From: an uncultured Verrucomicrobiota bacterium
GTDB lineage: Bacteria; Verrucomicrobiota; Verrucomicrobiia; Verrucomicrobiales; Akkermansiaceae
DNA length: 35,847 bases
Direction of reading: 5' to 3'
Assembly: GCA_937867415.1 (NCBI GenBank)
Contig: CALMKO010000310.1
Span: 1-35,847, forward strand
Part shown: positions 27,058 through 35,847 of the stretch, in pieces
Position numbering within the stretch: position 1 is the stretch's first letter
Layout of the letters: every line of letters starts with the position of its first letter
Position numbers and translations under genes: made by a program
The notes under the pieces: model-generated
Seen by the model: the letters and a program-made list of their open reading frames with translations, nothing else
The model's database searches: none
What the model was told of the DNA's origin: nothing

Positions 27058-27846
27058 GTGATCAGTATTGCCGTTTCCAGCCAAAAAGGAGGTGTGGGTA
27101 AAACCACCGTCTCAATCAATCTAGCCCATTCTTTCGCCAGGGCAGGAGTGCGAACTTTACTTGTCGATGCCGACCCACAAGGATCGGTGGGACTGTCACT
27201 CACGCGCCAATCTCGTTTACTCACAGGCTTTTATGACTACCTAGCAGATCCGGGCATCCCCCTGGAGCGCCTGATCGTCCCCACTCGGCTCGAGACATTC
27301 TCGCTGGTTGCGAGCGGACAGGCGAGCGATTACGAGGCGGGAGGGGCAGGCATGGGCGCCCACCTGGCAAGGGTCAGGGCGTTTCTCCGGAGTGTCGCCG
27401 CCCGTGGCTTTGACTTATGTCTGATTGATACCGCCGCCGGACTTTTTGGAGTCACGGGGGATGTCATCGCTTCAAGCGACGCGATCATGATCCCCCAGCA
27501 GGCGGAGCCTTTGGGGATCCGTTCGGTTCCCAAGCTACTGGAGGGCCTGAATCGCTTGCGCGTGATGAATCCCCGCCTGACCGTTCTGGGAGTGTGCTTG
27601 ACGATGGTGCAGAATGATTTGGCCGAAAGTTCCGAAGCCGCAGCAGCCCTGCGGCAGCTACTTCCGCCCGAAATGGTATTCCAAACCCAGATTCCACGCG
27701 ATGGCCTGTTCGTTCGGGCCAGCGCCCGGGGACTCCCCATCGGAGTCCTGGAGGATGGCGCGGGTGCCCAAGCTGTCTTTGACTCACTGCGCGGAGAAAT
27801 TGAGGCAAAAATCGAACCTAACAGCGGTCAGACCGCACTTTTCTGA
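27058..27846 (+). CDS. ParA/MinD-family ATPase (orphan)
   Basis: 262 residues from a GTG start at 27058. The deviant Walker A is QKGGVGKTT (9-17), with both signature lysines K10 and K15. A switch I-type motif, LLVDADPQGS, follows (D37, D39), and a Walker B-like strand is LCLIDTAAG. The order matches chromosome-partition ParA or MinD-type dimeric ATPases that sort cargo on nucleoid or membrane. No parB or parS-like repeat is visible beside it, and no DNA-binding tail is present, so it is probably not the chromosome-segregation ParA. The stop is 2 bases before the ATG of the next gene, implying translational coupling. Its partner could be that gene product. Function is not known. Confidence 0.9.
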   Translation: MISIAVSSQKGGVGKTTVSINLAHSFARAGVRTLLVDADPQGSVGLSLTRQSRLLTGFYDYLADPGIPLERLIVPTRLETFSLVASGQASDYEAGGAGMGAHLARVRAFLRSVAARGFDLCLIDTAAGLFGVTGDVIASSDAIMIPQQAEPLGIRSVPKLLEGLNRLRVMNPRLTVLGVCLTMVQNDLAESSEAAAALRQLLPPEMVFQTQIPRDGLFVRASARGLPIGVLEDGAGAQAVFDSLRGEIEAKIEPNSGQTALF

Positions 27847-27848
27847 AA

Positions 27849-28493
27849 ATGGACCCGATTTATCCATGGCTGGACCCCGTCGAAGTCCGCCGCCTGGCCG
27901 AGCGCCTGATGAAGCCAAACCGGGAACCGGCCACCACCGTGGTGGATGCGGGTTTTGACGATGGCTTCGTCGGCTATGCGGCGGGCCAGAATCCGTCTGA
28001 AGTCCCACTCGCAACGCCCGCATTCCAGCCACCTCCACTCCAGGCGATCGCTCCCCAGATTTCGGAACCCGTGCAGGCTCCCGTCGCCCCGACCATTGCG
28101 ACCGCTTATGAAACGGCGGAGAATCCGACAACCGCGAGAGGGCCGTTCCTTGACCGCATCACCCGCTTCAGAGACTGGATGCGGCACAATTTTTCCGCAA
28201 CCGGCATCTTTATACTCGACCGCGAGGGCGCAGTGATTTTTGACGAAACCAGCCACGGTCGCCTTCACTTCCTCGCCAGAAGTCTCGCACTTGCCTCCCG
28301 CAGGCCCGGCACGTCTACCGGAAACGTACACGTCAAGATCAGTGCCGCAGCGACTCTTGAAGTCATTCCAGTCGAGACCGCCTACGGCTGCCTCGTCTTG
28401 GGTGCCGTCGTCCCGGAATCGCTGACGCCCGCATCGGTCGCCGCCGTGATGGAGGCTCTGACACTCGTGGCATCCCCCCCCGCCGAGAGCTGA
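27849..28493 (+). CDS. Probable Roadblock/LC7-like domain protein
   Basis: A 214-residue protein coupled to the ParA-like gene (2-base gap). The N-terminal 110 residues are low-complexity, Pro/Ala-rich after a short conserved head (MDPIYPWLDPVEVRRLAERLM). The C-terminal half (about 115-210) has the alternating strands and helix of Roadblock/LC7 proteins: GIFILDREGAVIFDETS, a helix ARSLALASRR, a strand VHVKISAAATLEVIPVE, YGCLVLGAVVPES, and a closing helix VAAVMEALTLVA. Such domains (as in MglB) regulate small GTPases or dimerise in bacterial polarity and motility. This assignment is an inference from pattern only. The disordered N-terminus could be a tether to the ParA. Confidence 0.6.
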   Translation: MDPIYPWLDPVEVRRLAERLMKPNREPATTVVDAGFDDGFVGYAAGQNPSEVPLATPAFQPPPLQAIAPQISEPVQAPVAPTIATAYETAENPTTARGPFLDRITRFRDWMRHNFSATGIFILDREGAVIFDETSHGRLHFLARSLALASRRPGTSTGNVHVKISAAATLEVIPVETAYGCLVLGAVVPESLTPASVAAVMEALTLVASPPAES

Positions 28494-28516
28494 AGATCAG
28501 GCAACTTCTTGAGGAC

Positions 28517-31500
28517 CTAACGGGTCTTGCGGTTTTGCATCGAGATCACCCGGATGGAAATGAGCAAACAGCCGATGATGGTCCCCATCAGGACAATTCC
28601 GCAGTATTTCTGAGTCTCGATTTCGTTCGCCGGCTCCACGTATTTGTTCGGGAATTCAGCAGGCGCGGCACTCATGAACGGAATCGGCTTTTTAAGCGCG
28701 TGGAATACGATCCGCCGCTCCTTGTCCCGGTAATCATTGCGGAAAGTCTCCGCCTCCCTAACCAGGAGGTCGATCCTCTCGTTGACAAAAAACTCCGACG
28801 CCGGACGGGCGTTTTTTTCATTTTCCGGCCAGACGACCATGGTCTCCACCTCGAGACGCGAACCATTGATGGAAGTCCGCCGGATTCGATCCACCAGATC
28901 GGCCGCCTCCGCAGAGGAGCCCGCCCCTGCGGCTAACAGCCGACGAAGGCCCTCTTTCACCAACTCGAACCGCTCGATCTGTTGGGCATCCATCGGCTCC
29001 AGCCTTGCCCGCATCCGGTCGATCCGGCGCTGGAGCCTCACCCGCTCCACCTCGAATGGATTTCTTGTCGCCTGGGCCACGATCATTCCCTCGTAGGCGT
29101 AGCGTAGCGGCATCACCATCGCGGGGACAGGCACACCACCCCGATCACGCACCTCTCCCGGATTGTTGAACAGCCCGTGATTCATCTCACGGTAAGAGAC
29201 CAGGGCTCCGGCAAGCAACATCTGCGGAACCAGCAGGAGCGGCACCGCCGTGAGCGCCGCCCGTTCGGATTTCACCAGCGATGACACCACAAGAGCCATC
29301 GCGGTCCCGGTCCATGCCGTCAGGGTCATCCACAGCCAGAGATAGATCAAGGTGCCCTCGATCTCCAGGAAGTAGTTTCCCACGATCAGATACACCAAGC
29401 ATTGGAGACAGCCGACCAAGCCCAGCGCGGCGAATTTGGCAATCACATACGAACTGGCACCTGGCTGGCAATTCCGCTCGCGCCGGAGCGTCGGCCGGTC
29501 CCGCAACACCTCGGTCGCCGAATTCGTGAGACCCAGAAACATCGCCACCGTGGCACTCAGGAACAGATAAGCCGGGACGTGCAGCGCCGTTGCAAACTGA
29601 TAGGCCCCCTCGGGCGATGAACGCAAGGTGATCGCCACCAGGGCTGCCAGCAAAGGAGCCTCCAGACAGGTGCTGTAAACCGTCCCGCGATTGCGGATTT
29701 TTGAAAACAAGGAGCGCAGGAAATGAGTGGCGAAAACCGCCAGAATCGCCCGCAGCCGCCGTGTCGGCTTCGGTGGCACCGGCAGATGCCCGCTATCACC
29801 CAAGCCACTCAATTTCGACACCGGACTTCCGCCGTGTTGCAACGAATGCATCAAGTCCAGACTTTCGAAGCGCTCCTGCCAGAACGACGGTGGAAACCGG
29901 CGCGCGGCACCCGTGTTCGAGCCGCCACCGATGGAACTCAAAGGTGTCTCTAACACATCGAACACGAAATCCGCTCCCAAGGGTGACTTGGCCGTCACCG
30001 ATGGATGGGAAATCGAGAGCTCCTCGCAAGCATCACGGAAATACCCGACCATCTCCGCAGGTGTGCCGAAATAAGCCAGGCGGCCGCCACTATCCAGCAG
30101 TAACACCTTGTCAAACAACCGCAATACCGTAGCCCCGGGCCGGTGAAGGGACGCGATCACGATTTTTTCCCGCGCCAGAGACCGCAGCGTTTCCGCGACA
30201 TGCTCCGAATCCTTCGAAGACAGCCCGGATATCGGTTCATCGAACAAAAAAACCTCAGCCCTGCTCCCCAGATCCACTCCGAGATTCAAGCGGCTGCGCT
30301 CACCACCCGAAATGGTTTTTTCACCCGGAGCCCCCACCCTGCGCCGTGCGATCGATTGCAGCCCGAGCTCAGCCAACATGCTGTCCACCCGCCGCTCATG
30401 TTCGGCAAGTGAGAGCGCGGGCCGCCGGATGGTCACCGCATAGCGCAAGTGCTCGCGGACCGTCAGTTGCGGGCTCAGCGCCTCTTCCTGCGGCATGTGG
30501 GCGATGAAGGGCACCAACTGCTCGCGTCGTTCGTAAAGCGGAATCCCGTTCAACTTCACCTTGCCGCGCGTCGGCTCCCGTTGACCTGATAGAACGGCGA
30601 GCAAGGTGCTCTTGCCGCTGCCGCTGGGGCCGATGATGCAGAGCATCTCCCCCCGCTTGACCTCGAAATTGATGTGATCGAGAGCCCTCGAATCCGGCCC
30701 GAAGTCATGGATCAGATCCTCGACTTGCAGTGACTCGATCAAGGTCCGTTCCTCATCGAGAAAGCCCTCGCTGAACCGGCAGCGCACCGACTGGCTGCCG
30801 GAGAGACGGATCAAGGATCCATCCAAAAGCGTGGCCGTCTGGCGCACCGGCACACCATCCACCAGAATCGTTCCTTGGCTTTCCCGGACGATCAACTCGC
30901 CCTCCGCGCGCTGCGCGTCGTAACGGATGAACAAAACCGTCTTCGGAGCCAGCTTGGGCCCCAACAGAAGATCACCCGGGGACAGCGCGGAAGCATCATT
31001 GGAGACCAGATACTCCTGCCGGTCACCCGCAAGCCGAAAGCGCCGACCCTTCTGGGTTGCCTGACGCCTGAGTTCATTGATTGAAAGACTGAACCCGGAC
31101 TGATCTCCCAGGCGTTCGTGATTGAAGCATTTGACAAGATCCCCCTTCTTCAAAGGCCCCCGACTTCCGGCATGCAGGTCGGTATCACGCAGCGCCTCCA
31201 CTTCCGCCGCGAGCCCGAAGCGGACACGCAAGGCGCTGTTGCGCACCTTGGTCCTTTCCACGGTGAGGCCCGTATCTCCCGCAGCCAGATAGATCGCGGG
31301 CGAGTTCCCGGTCCGCTTTACATCGAGGAAAAACATCAGATCCTCATGACTCAAGGTCCAGCCCGGCACGACCAGAGGTTGGCGCTCCCGCATCCGCAGA
31401 AACGATCCCGTTTCCACCGAGCGTCCCCGGATCCATAGCGGCGAAATACCCGTGTTTCTCACCAACACCAAATCCGCCGCGCGATAAACCCGGAATTCAT

Positions 31501-32116
31501 GATCACTGGCCGCCGGCGGTAACAATACATCCGCCTCATCACGTCCGAATACCAAGCGCTCGAACGGCAGATCAGCCTCCGCAGGTTCACCCGCATCCCC
31601 GCGCATCTCACGTAAAATAGCCGTCCCATAGTCCGGCCTGCCCAAGCGGCGCATGAAGACCTCGAAGCTCGTCCGGTTCCGCTCCGACCGCCCGGCCGCA
31701 TCCACCAGAGTGAACAACTGGAGGCCCAGCGCCAGCTTCCCCGCATCATCGAAACTATCCTTCAACTCCATTGCCAGGCCCTGCAATGGTTGAGGATTCC
31801 GCACGGCCTTTTGCAAACGCCTCCCTAGCCATCCATGGTCCACCTCGGGAAAGGCGCTCCGCAACATATCAAGAATCAAGTCGGCTTCCAACGCGCTCAA
31901 CTCATCGTCCAAGGTGGCAAAGGCCGCGAACGCATCCACCAGCACCCCCACATGCGCATCCGCCCCTGGACGCAGCGCCCGCAACCGTCCCACCCCGGGA
32001 ATCAACCTCAGCCACCCCAGAAGCCGGATCTTCCACTGCGATGCTTTCGGCTGCTCTCTCGGGGTCAAATGCGGTTCCACGCCCGCTTTGTAAGCAGACC
32101 CACACCCGACCCGCAA
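28517..32116 (-). CDS. Multi-domain ABC transporter: TerB-like, FHA-like, ABC ATPase and ABC-2 permease
   Basis: A 1199-residue single chain, ABCG-like in order (ATPase then permease), with a large N-terminal regulatory half. Residues about 55-150 form an all-helical acidic domain ([20 protein letters not shown]) that resembles TerB. About 175-290 and 360-460 contain beta-rich FHA-like segments ([12 protein letters not shown], and [23 protein letters not shown]), though the classic Arg/Ser phosphothreonine-binding residues are not clear. The ATPase (465-690) has Walker A GPSGSGKS (496-503), signature [10 protein letters not shown], Walker B VFLFDEP and H-loop ASLHRP. The permease follows (about 800-1000), with a last helix near 1172-1192. 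The start here is TTG, and GTG at 32080 is possible. It is convergent with the ParA-like pair. Substrate is unknown. Confidence 0.8.
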   Translation of the reverse strand: MRVGCGSAYKAGVEPHLTPREQPKASQWKIRLLGWLRLIPGVGRLRALRPGADAHVGVLVDAFAAFATLDDELSALEADLILDMLRSAFPEVDHGWLGRRLQKAVRNPQPLQGLAMELKDSFDDAGKLALGLQLFTLVDAAGRSERNRTSFEVFMRRLGRPDYGTAILREMRGDAGEPAEADLPFERLVFGRDEADVLLPPAASDHEFRVYRAADLVLVRNTGISPLWIRGRSVETGSFLRMRERQPLVVPGWTLSHEDLMFFLDVKRTGNSPAIYLAAGDTGLTVERTKVRNSALRVRFGLAAEVEALRDTDLHAGSRGPLKKGDLVKCFNHERLGDQSGFSLSINELRRQATQKGRRFRLAGDRQEYLVSNDASALSPGDLLLGPKLAPKTVLFIRYDAQRAEGELIVRESQGTILVDGVPVRQTATLLDGSLIRLSGSQSVRCRFSEGFLDEERTLIESLQVEDLIHDFGPDSRALDHINFEVKRGEMLCIIGPSGSGKSTLLAVLSGQREPTRGKVKLNGIPLYERREQLVPFIAHMPQEEALSPQLTVREHLRYAVTIRRPALSLAEHERRVDSMLAELGLQSIARRRVGAPGEKTISGGERSRLNLGVDLGSRAEVFLFDEPISGLSSKDSEHVAETLRSLAREKIVIASLHRPGATVLRLFDKVLLLDSGGRLAYFGTPAEMVGYFRDACEELSISHPSVTAKSPLGADFVFDVLETPLSSIGGGSNTGAARRFPPSFWQERFESLDLMHSLQHGGSPVSKLSGLGDSGHLPVPPKPTRRLRAILAVFATHFLRSLFSKIRNRGTVYSTCLEAPLLAALVAITLRSSPEGAYQFATALHVPAYLFLSATVAMFLGLTNSATEVLRDRPTLRRERNCQPGASSYVIAKFAALGLVGCLQCLVYLIVGNYFLEIEGTLIYLWLWMTLTAWTGTAMALVVSSLVKSERAALTAVPLLLVPQMLLAGALVSYREMNHGLFNNPGEVRDRGGVPVPAMVMPLRYAYEGMIVAQATRNPFEVERVRLQRRIDRMRARLEPMDAQQIERFELVKEGLRRLLAAGAGSSAEAADLVDRIRRTSINGSRLEVETMVVWPENEKNARPASEFFVNERIDLLVREAETFRNDYRDKERRIVFHALKKPIPFMSAAPAEFPNKYVEPANEIETQKYCGIVLMGTIIGCLLISIRVISMQNRKTR

Positions 32117-32136
32117 GACCCACGCAAAAAAGGGGT

Positions 32137-32163
32137 TTGCTTTTCAGCATGTTCAGGTATCAT
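32137..32163 (+). promoter_or_regulatory. Possible ftsH promoter
   Basis: TTGCTT (32137-32142) and TATCAT (32158-32163) on the plus strand are spaced by 15 bases (16 if TTTGCT is used), slightly short but with a good -10. It would give a leader of about 70 bases before ftsH. The region is also the divergent upstream region of the ABC gene. Confidence 0.3.
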
Positions 32164-32241
32164 TCAATCGTCCTACGCAGCATCCTTCCACGCCCCCTAA
32201 GTCGCGCGGAGCTGGACCGATGGGACATTTTACCGCCTACC

Positions 32242-34614
32242 ATGTCAGACTCACCGAACTCAACTCCGCCACCCCATCACCCAAATCGCAACCCTGGCGG
32301 AGGGGCCAGCGGCTTCAATTGGCGTCTGCTTGGCCTGCTTAGCATTGCCACCGTGATCCTCGGTGTGGCACTCGTCGGCAATCCCATGGGGAACCGCCCG
32401 GCCAAGGAAATGACTTACGCCCAGTTCAAAGTCGCCTGGGATCAGGGCCGCATCGTCACAGACAGCCCCAAGGATAAGCCGCTCAAGGTCACCACTACGG
32501 ACACCACCACGGACGCGACCATCACCGGCTGGATCACTCCTGAAATCGCCGCTCCCAAGCCGGAGACCCCTACCAAAGACTTCCAAGTGCCGGTGAATCT
32601 CGCCCTGCAGCGCGAAGAAATCAAGGAACTGCTTGGCAGCAACATCCGCTACCAGCCCAGCGACACCGCAGGAGCCAAGCCGCTTGAAAGCGATGTGGAA
32701 AGCCTCTCCATGCCCGAGCTGCGCAAGTTTCTTGCCCTCGGCTGGATCGTCGTCGGGGACGCCGTCAATCCGCTCCGGATCCTCACCTTCACCGGCTCCG
32801 AGTCCGCCGTGATCGTCGGAACCCGCAAGCTCGTCACCAACCCGACACCGGTCGTCGATGAAAAAGGCGCCGTTCCTGCAACTACGGAATTCATCGTCCC
32901 GGTATTCACCGCCATTCAGGGTGATGACCTGCGCGCCCTCATCGGTGACAAGGCGATCTACAAGCGTACCACCAACTACCTCAGCAGCGCGATTTTCACC
33001 TTTCTGCCGTTCCTTCTCATCATCGGCATCCTTTTCTTCCTCTTCCGCCAGCAAATGAAATCCGCCGGGCGCGGTGCCATGTCTTTTGGCAAAAGCAAGG
33101 CCCGCCTGCTCACCATGGATCGTAACAAGGTAACCTTCAAAGACGTTGCTGGCATCCAGGAGGCCAAGGAAGAGCTCTTCGAAATCGTCGATTTCCTCCG
33201 CGATCCCCGCAAATTCCAAAAACTCGGAGGATCGATCCCCAAGGGCGTGCTCATGGTCGGATCTCCCGGCACCGGCAAAACACTGCTCGCCCGCGCAATC
33301 GCCGGCGAAGCCGACGTCCCCTTCTTCTCGATCTCCGGCTCGGATTTCGTCGAAATGTTCGTGGGCGTGGGAGCCTCGCGCGTCCGCGACATGTTCGAAC
33401 AAGGTCGCAAGCACGCACCTTGCCTCATCTTCATTGACGAGATCGACGCCGTCGGGCGCCACCGCGGCCATGGCATGGGGGGCGGTCATGACGAGCGCGA
33501 GCAGACACTCAACCAGCTCCTCGTCGAAATGGACGGCTTCGACACCCAGGAAGGCGTCATCATCATCGCCGCCACCAATCGCCCGGATGTCCTTGACCCC
33601 GCACTTCTGCGCCCCGGCCGCTTCGACCGACAGGTCACCATCTCCCTCCCCGACGTCCACGGGCGCGAAGAAATCCTGCGCGTCCACGTCAAGAAGATCA
33701 AACTCGCCGCCGGCGTGGATCTATCCAAGATCGCCCGTGGCACCCCAGGCTTCTCGGGGGCCGAGCTTGCCAATCTGATCAACGAGTCCGCCCTGCTCGC
33801 CGCCCGCCGCGGCCTGAGCGCCGTCACGCTCGATGAAATGGAAGAGGCCCGCGACAAAGTCCGCTGGGGCCGTGAGCGCCGTAGCCTCGCCATGTCCGAC
33901 AAGGAGAAAACCGGCACCGCATGGCATGAGGCAGGTCACGCCTACCTCAACATGGTCCTGCCGAATACCAACCCCCTCCACAAGGTCACCATCATCCCCC
34001 GCGGCCCGTATCTCGGCGCCACGATGTATCTCCCCGACGGCGACAAATACTCCACGCAGAAAAAGGAAGCACTTGCCAATCTCATCGTCACCATGGGCGG
34101 TCGCATCGCGGAAGGCTTCCACAGCGACGACGTCTCCAACGGCGCTTCCGGCGACATCCGCCAGGCAACCTCCCTCGCCCGCCACATGGTCTGCGAATGG
34201 GGCATGAGTGACAAGCTTGGGATGGTCGAGTATGGCGAAGGAGACGGCCCCGTCTTCCTCGGTCGTGGCGACATGGGCGGCCGCCGCTCGAACTACAGCG
34301 AAAGCACCGCGCAAATCATCGACGAGGAGATCAAACGCTTCATCGACGACGCCTACGCCACCGCCACGCGCATCCTCAATGAAGGACGCGACAAGGTGGA
34401 ACTCATCGCAAAGGCCTTGCTCGAATACGAGACGCTGGACGCAGCCCACCTCAAGGACATCATCGACTTCGGTGAAATGCGCAATCCTCCATCAGCTCCC
34501 AAGCCACCTCCAGTCCCTGACGAGCTCAAGAAAAAGCCAGCCCCGAAAACGGCTGACGAGGACCGCCCGGAAGGACCCGGCCCCATTCCCGGAGCCATCG
34601 GAGCCCCGGCTTAG
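32242..34614 (+). CDS. ftsH: ATP-dependent membrane zinc protease FtsH, enlarged periplasmic domain
   Basis: AAA+ protease that extracts and degrades membrane and soluble proteins. The start is the ATG at 32242 ([11 protein letters not shown]); an open frame reaching 31771 is antisense to the ABC gene. It has 790 residues against 644 in E. coli. A Pro/Asn-rich head precedes TM1 (28-46) and TM2 lies at about 250-270, leaving about 200 periplasmic residues instead of about 70. The AAA module has Walker A GSPGTGKT (340-347), [11 protein letters not shown] and RPGRFDRQV. The zinc site is HEAGH (H562, H566) with the third ligand D638 in [11 protein letters not shown] Pro/Lys-rich tail follows residue 740. 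It is divergent from the ABC transporter gene and 61 bases upstream of a carbonic anhydrase. Confidence 0.97.
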   Translation: MSDSPNSTPPPHHPNRNPGGGASGFNWRLLGLLSIATVILGVALVGNPMGNRPAKEMTYAQFKVAWDQGRIVTDSPKDKPLKVTTTDTTTDATITGWITPEIAAPKPETPTKDFQVPVNLALQREEIKELLGSNIRYQPSDTAGAKPLESDVESLSMPELRKFLALGWIVVGDAVNPLRILTFTGSESAVIVGTRKLVTNPTPVVDEKGAVPATTEFIVPVFTAIQGDDLRALIGDKAIYKRTTNYLSSAIFTFLPFLLIIGILFFLFRQQMKSAGRGAMSFGKSKARLLTMDRNKVTFKDVAGIQEAKEELFEIVDFLRDPRKFQKLGGSIPKGVLMVGSPGTGKTLLARAIAGEADVPFFSISGSDFVEMFVGVGASRVRDMFEQGRKHAPCLIFIDEIDAVGRHRGHGMGGGHDEREQTLNQLLVEMDGFDTQEGVIIIAATNRPDVLDPALLRPGRFDRQVTISLPDVHGREEILRVHVKKIKLAAGVDLSKIARGTPGFSGAELANLINESALLAARRGLSAVTLDEMEEARDKVRWGRERRSLAMSDKEKTGTAWHEAGHAYLNMVLPNTNPLHKVTIIPRGPYLGATMYLPDGDKYSTQKKEALANLIVTMGGRIAEGFHSDDVSNGASGDIRQATSLARHMVCEWGMSDKLGMVEYGEGDGPVFLGRGDMGGRRSNYSESTAQIIDEEIKRFIDDAYATATRILNEGRDKVELIAKALLEYETLDAAHLKDIIDFGEMRNPPSAPKPPPVPDELKKKPAPKTADEDRPEGPGPIPGAIGAPA

Positions 34615-34675
34615 AGGAATCACAAACCCGAACTCGACGCAGCCCGGAATCCACGCTTAGCTCCCAGCCAAGCTC

Positions 34676-35329
34676 ATGGATTCCCTGCGTCACCTCCTCA
34701 ACAACAACCGCCAGTGGGCGGAATCCATCTCCGCAAATGATCCCGGGTTTTTTAAAACCCTCGCCGGTCAGCAAAATCCACAATACCTGTGGATCGGTTG
34801 CTCCGACAGCCGCGTCCCTGCCAACCAAATCACCGGCCTTGCCCCAGGCGAGATCTTCGTCCACCGCAACGTCGCCAACATCGTCGCCGAGACCGACTTC
34901 AACGTGCTCGCAGTCATTCAATACGCTGTGGACGTCCTCAAGGTCGGTGACATCATCGTCTGCGGCCACTATGGCTGCGGCGGAGTCAAGGCAGCCTTGG
35001 AAAACTTCCGCCACGGCATGATCGACAACTGGTTGGCAGGCGTCCGGGCCATCAGCCGCGTCCACCGCAAGGAACTCGACTCCCTGCCCCTCGACGCCGC
35101 GGTCGACCGACTCTGCGAACTCAACGTGCTCGCCCAGGCACGCCACGTCGCCCGCACCACCATTTTGGAGGACGCCTGGCAACGCGGTCAGAAAATCTCC
35201 ATTCACAGCTGGATCTACGGCTTGGACACCGGAATCATCACCCCGCTTCGCCCCCGTATTACCCAGCCGCTCAGCCTCTCAGCCGCCGATGCCGCCCCAA
35301 GCGGAGACGAATTTCTCGATTCTCATTGA
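34676..35329 (+). CDS. Beta-class carbonic anhydrase
   Basis: Interconverts CO2 and bicarbonate. The 217 residues have all four key elements: zinc ligands C42 (in IGCSDSR, with the D44-R46 dyad), H98 and C101 (GHYGCGG), plus the surrounding GEIFVHRNVAN and IQYAVDVLKV. The length and start MDSLRHLLNNNRQWAE match E. coli Can/YadF-type enzymes. It begins 61 bases after ftsH and may be co-transcribed with it. It could support bicarbonate demand of carbamoyl phosphate synthase (carA lies some 14 kb away), but that is a general inference. Confidence 0.95.
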   Translation: MDSLRHLLNNNRQWAESISANDPGFFKTLAGQQNPQYLWIGCSDSRVPANQITGLAPGEIFVHRNVANIVAETDFNVLAVIQYAVDVLKVGDIIVCGHYGCGGVKAALENFRHGMIDNWLAGVRAISRVHRKELDSLPLDAAVDRLCELNVLAQARHVARTTILEDAWQRGQKISIHSWIYGLDTGIITPLRPRITQPLSLSAADAAPSGDEFLDSH

Positions 35330-35371
35330 TCCCACAGAGAACTGGTGCATCTTCTTCCTGTCACACGTGAC

Positions 35372-35730
35372 GGGGGCGTTCTGGTTTCGACGGGATGTTT
35401 GACGCACGGGTTGCATGTAGAGGTTGATCGGTTGGCCTCTTTAAAAAGCCGCTCAAAACAAATAAATGCAGACTCTAACGAGCTCGCACTGGCCGCTTAA
35501 TTGACGACCACGTCTGAACCCCGACACCTGCTGAGGGGGATGGCGAACACCTGGCAGGCTGGGATCGGAGTCGGGTAACCGGACTGCTTTCCGAGATCAA
35601 ACAGGTTTCTAGGATGGTCAACGCTGCATGAGGGCCCAGCCCATCCGAAATTCCAGACATCATGCTAAACATGTAGATGCCCGGGTAGATGGCGTTTCGG
35701 ACAGGGGTTCGACTCCCCTCGCCTCCACCA
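35372..35730 (+). ncRNA. ssrA: Transfer-messenger RNA (tmRNA)
   Basis: Rescues stalled ribosomes and tags the unfinished protein for degradation. The 5' end GGGGGCG pairs with CGCCTCC near the 3' end (one G-U), and the 3' CCA is encoded (35728-35730). The conserved tRNA-like ends are TTCTGGTTTCGACGGGATG (5') and GGTTCGACTCCCCTCGCC (T arm). The resume codon GCA (35468) starts a short frame that codes the tag ADSNELALAA, ending TAA at 35498-35500, with the usual LALAA degradation end. Pseudoknot-like GC-rich segments follow. The total is 359 nucleotides, the normal one-piece form. SmpB is not in the window. Confidence 0.97.
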
Positions 35731-35736
35731 ATTGAT

Positions 35737-35772
35737 CCTCAGTGAGTTACATCACTGAGGGTCTCCTTTTTT
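35737..35772 (+). terminator. Intrinsic terminator of tmRNA
   Basis: CCTCAGTGA (35737-35745) and TCACTGAGG (35752-35760) form a perfect 9-bp stem with a 6-base loop. A T-run follows at 35767-35772. It starts 7 bases after the tmRNA CCA end. Confidence 0.9.
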
Positions 35773-35780
35773 AGCTCCGC

Positions 35781-35846
35781 TTATGCCAGCAGCGAACGCC
35801 GCGCATATTGCCAGCCGGCGCACTTAAGCGCTCTGTTGAAGCCCTC
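35781..35846 (-). CDS. Possible 3' end of a minus-strand gene, cut by the window edge
   Basis: An open frame enters from the right edge on the minus strand and ends at TAA (35783-35781). It codes about 21 visible residues, EGFNRALKCAGWQYARRSLLA. The fragment is too short to identify. Genes next to tmRNA are sometimes integrases because tmRNA 3' ends are favoured attachment sites, but nothing here proves that. It could equally be a chance open frame. Confidence 0.25.
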   Translation of the reverse strand, partial: EGFNRALKCAGWQYARRSLLA

Positions 35847-35847
35847 A

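Noticed and set aside
26935-27084. Upstream extension of the DUF255-like lipoprotein to 27084
   Set aside because: It would overlap parA and put 50 unrelated residues before a clear lipoprotein signal.
31771-32241. Extension of the ftsH frame to 31771
   Set aside because: The added 157 residues overlap the ABC gene on the opposite strand and do not resemble any FtsH N-terminus. The ATG at 32242 precedes a normal TM1.
32260-33687. A 475-residue open frame on the minus strand opposite ftsH
   Set aside because: It is antisense to a clear AAA+ and zinc-protease sequence, is rich in Asp/Glu/Val as expected from a reversed GC-rich gene, and has no independent signals.

Overview
The window looks like an ordinary chromosomal segment of a GC-rich, Gram-negative-type bacterium. 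The best guess is the Verrucomicrobiota (a Luteolibacter/Verrucomicrobiaceae-like organism). This rests on secreted DUF1080 and ThuA-type proteins next to housekeeping genes, BamD-like and LptE-like outer-membrane lipoproteins, many secreted TPR or lipoprotein genes of unknown function, few Shine-Dalgarno sequences, and a tmRNA tag ending ELALAA. No phage, insertion sequence, CRISPR array or rRNA/tRNA gene is visible. No gene-free stretch exceeds 300 bases; the longest is 8605-8863, in which no gene is visible.

Left part (1-8604): a TPR protein cut by the window edge is divergent from recQ. recQ is followed by convergent genes for a secreted protein with two DUF1080 domains, the molybdopterin enzyme MoaA and a large proline-rich lipoprotein.

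Middle-left (8864-15092, minus strand): a probable long operon runs proC, BamD-like lipoprotein, LptE-like lipoprotein, ThuA protein, tsaD, HAD phosphatase, and an OmpA-like coiled-coil membrane protein. It mixes envelope biogenesis with core metabolism and tRNA modification. Divergent to it are a secreted TPR protein and a small exported protein (15176-17467). A strong bidirectional terminator separates these from gap (GAPDH).

Centre (18761-23641): dtd, then carA-purA (overlapping by 4 bases) and uppS on the plus strand, meeting the minus-strand hisB-hisH pair. uppS and hisH share a TTAA as their stop codons, and the probable uppS terminator lies inside hisH.

Right-centre (23660-32116): this is the least conventional region. 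It holds a PTPDL-like exported protein, a thioredoxin-fold (DUF255-like) lipoprotein without its CxxC motif, a divergent orphan ParA-type ATPase coupled to a probable Roadblock-like protein, and a convergent 1199-residue protein that appears to fuse TerB-like, FHA-like, ABC ATPase and ABC-2 permease parts. It is the best place to look for an undescribed system.

Right end: ftsH with an enlarged periplasmic domain, a beta-carbonic anhydrase, and a complete tmRNA gene with terminator. A very short open frame reaches the window edge behind the tmRNA. Several genes (recQ and carA most clearly) have promoter-like hexamers so close to the start codon that leaderless mRNAs are likely.
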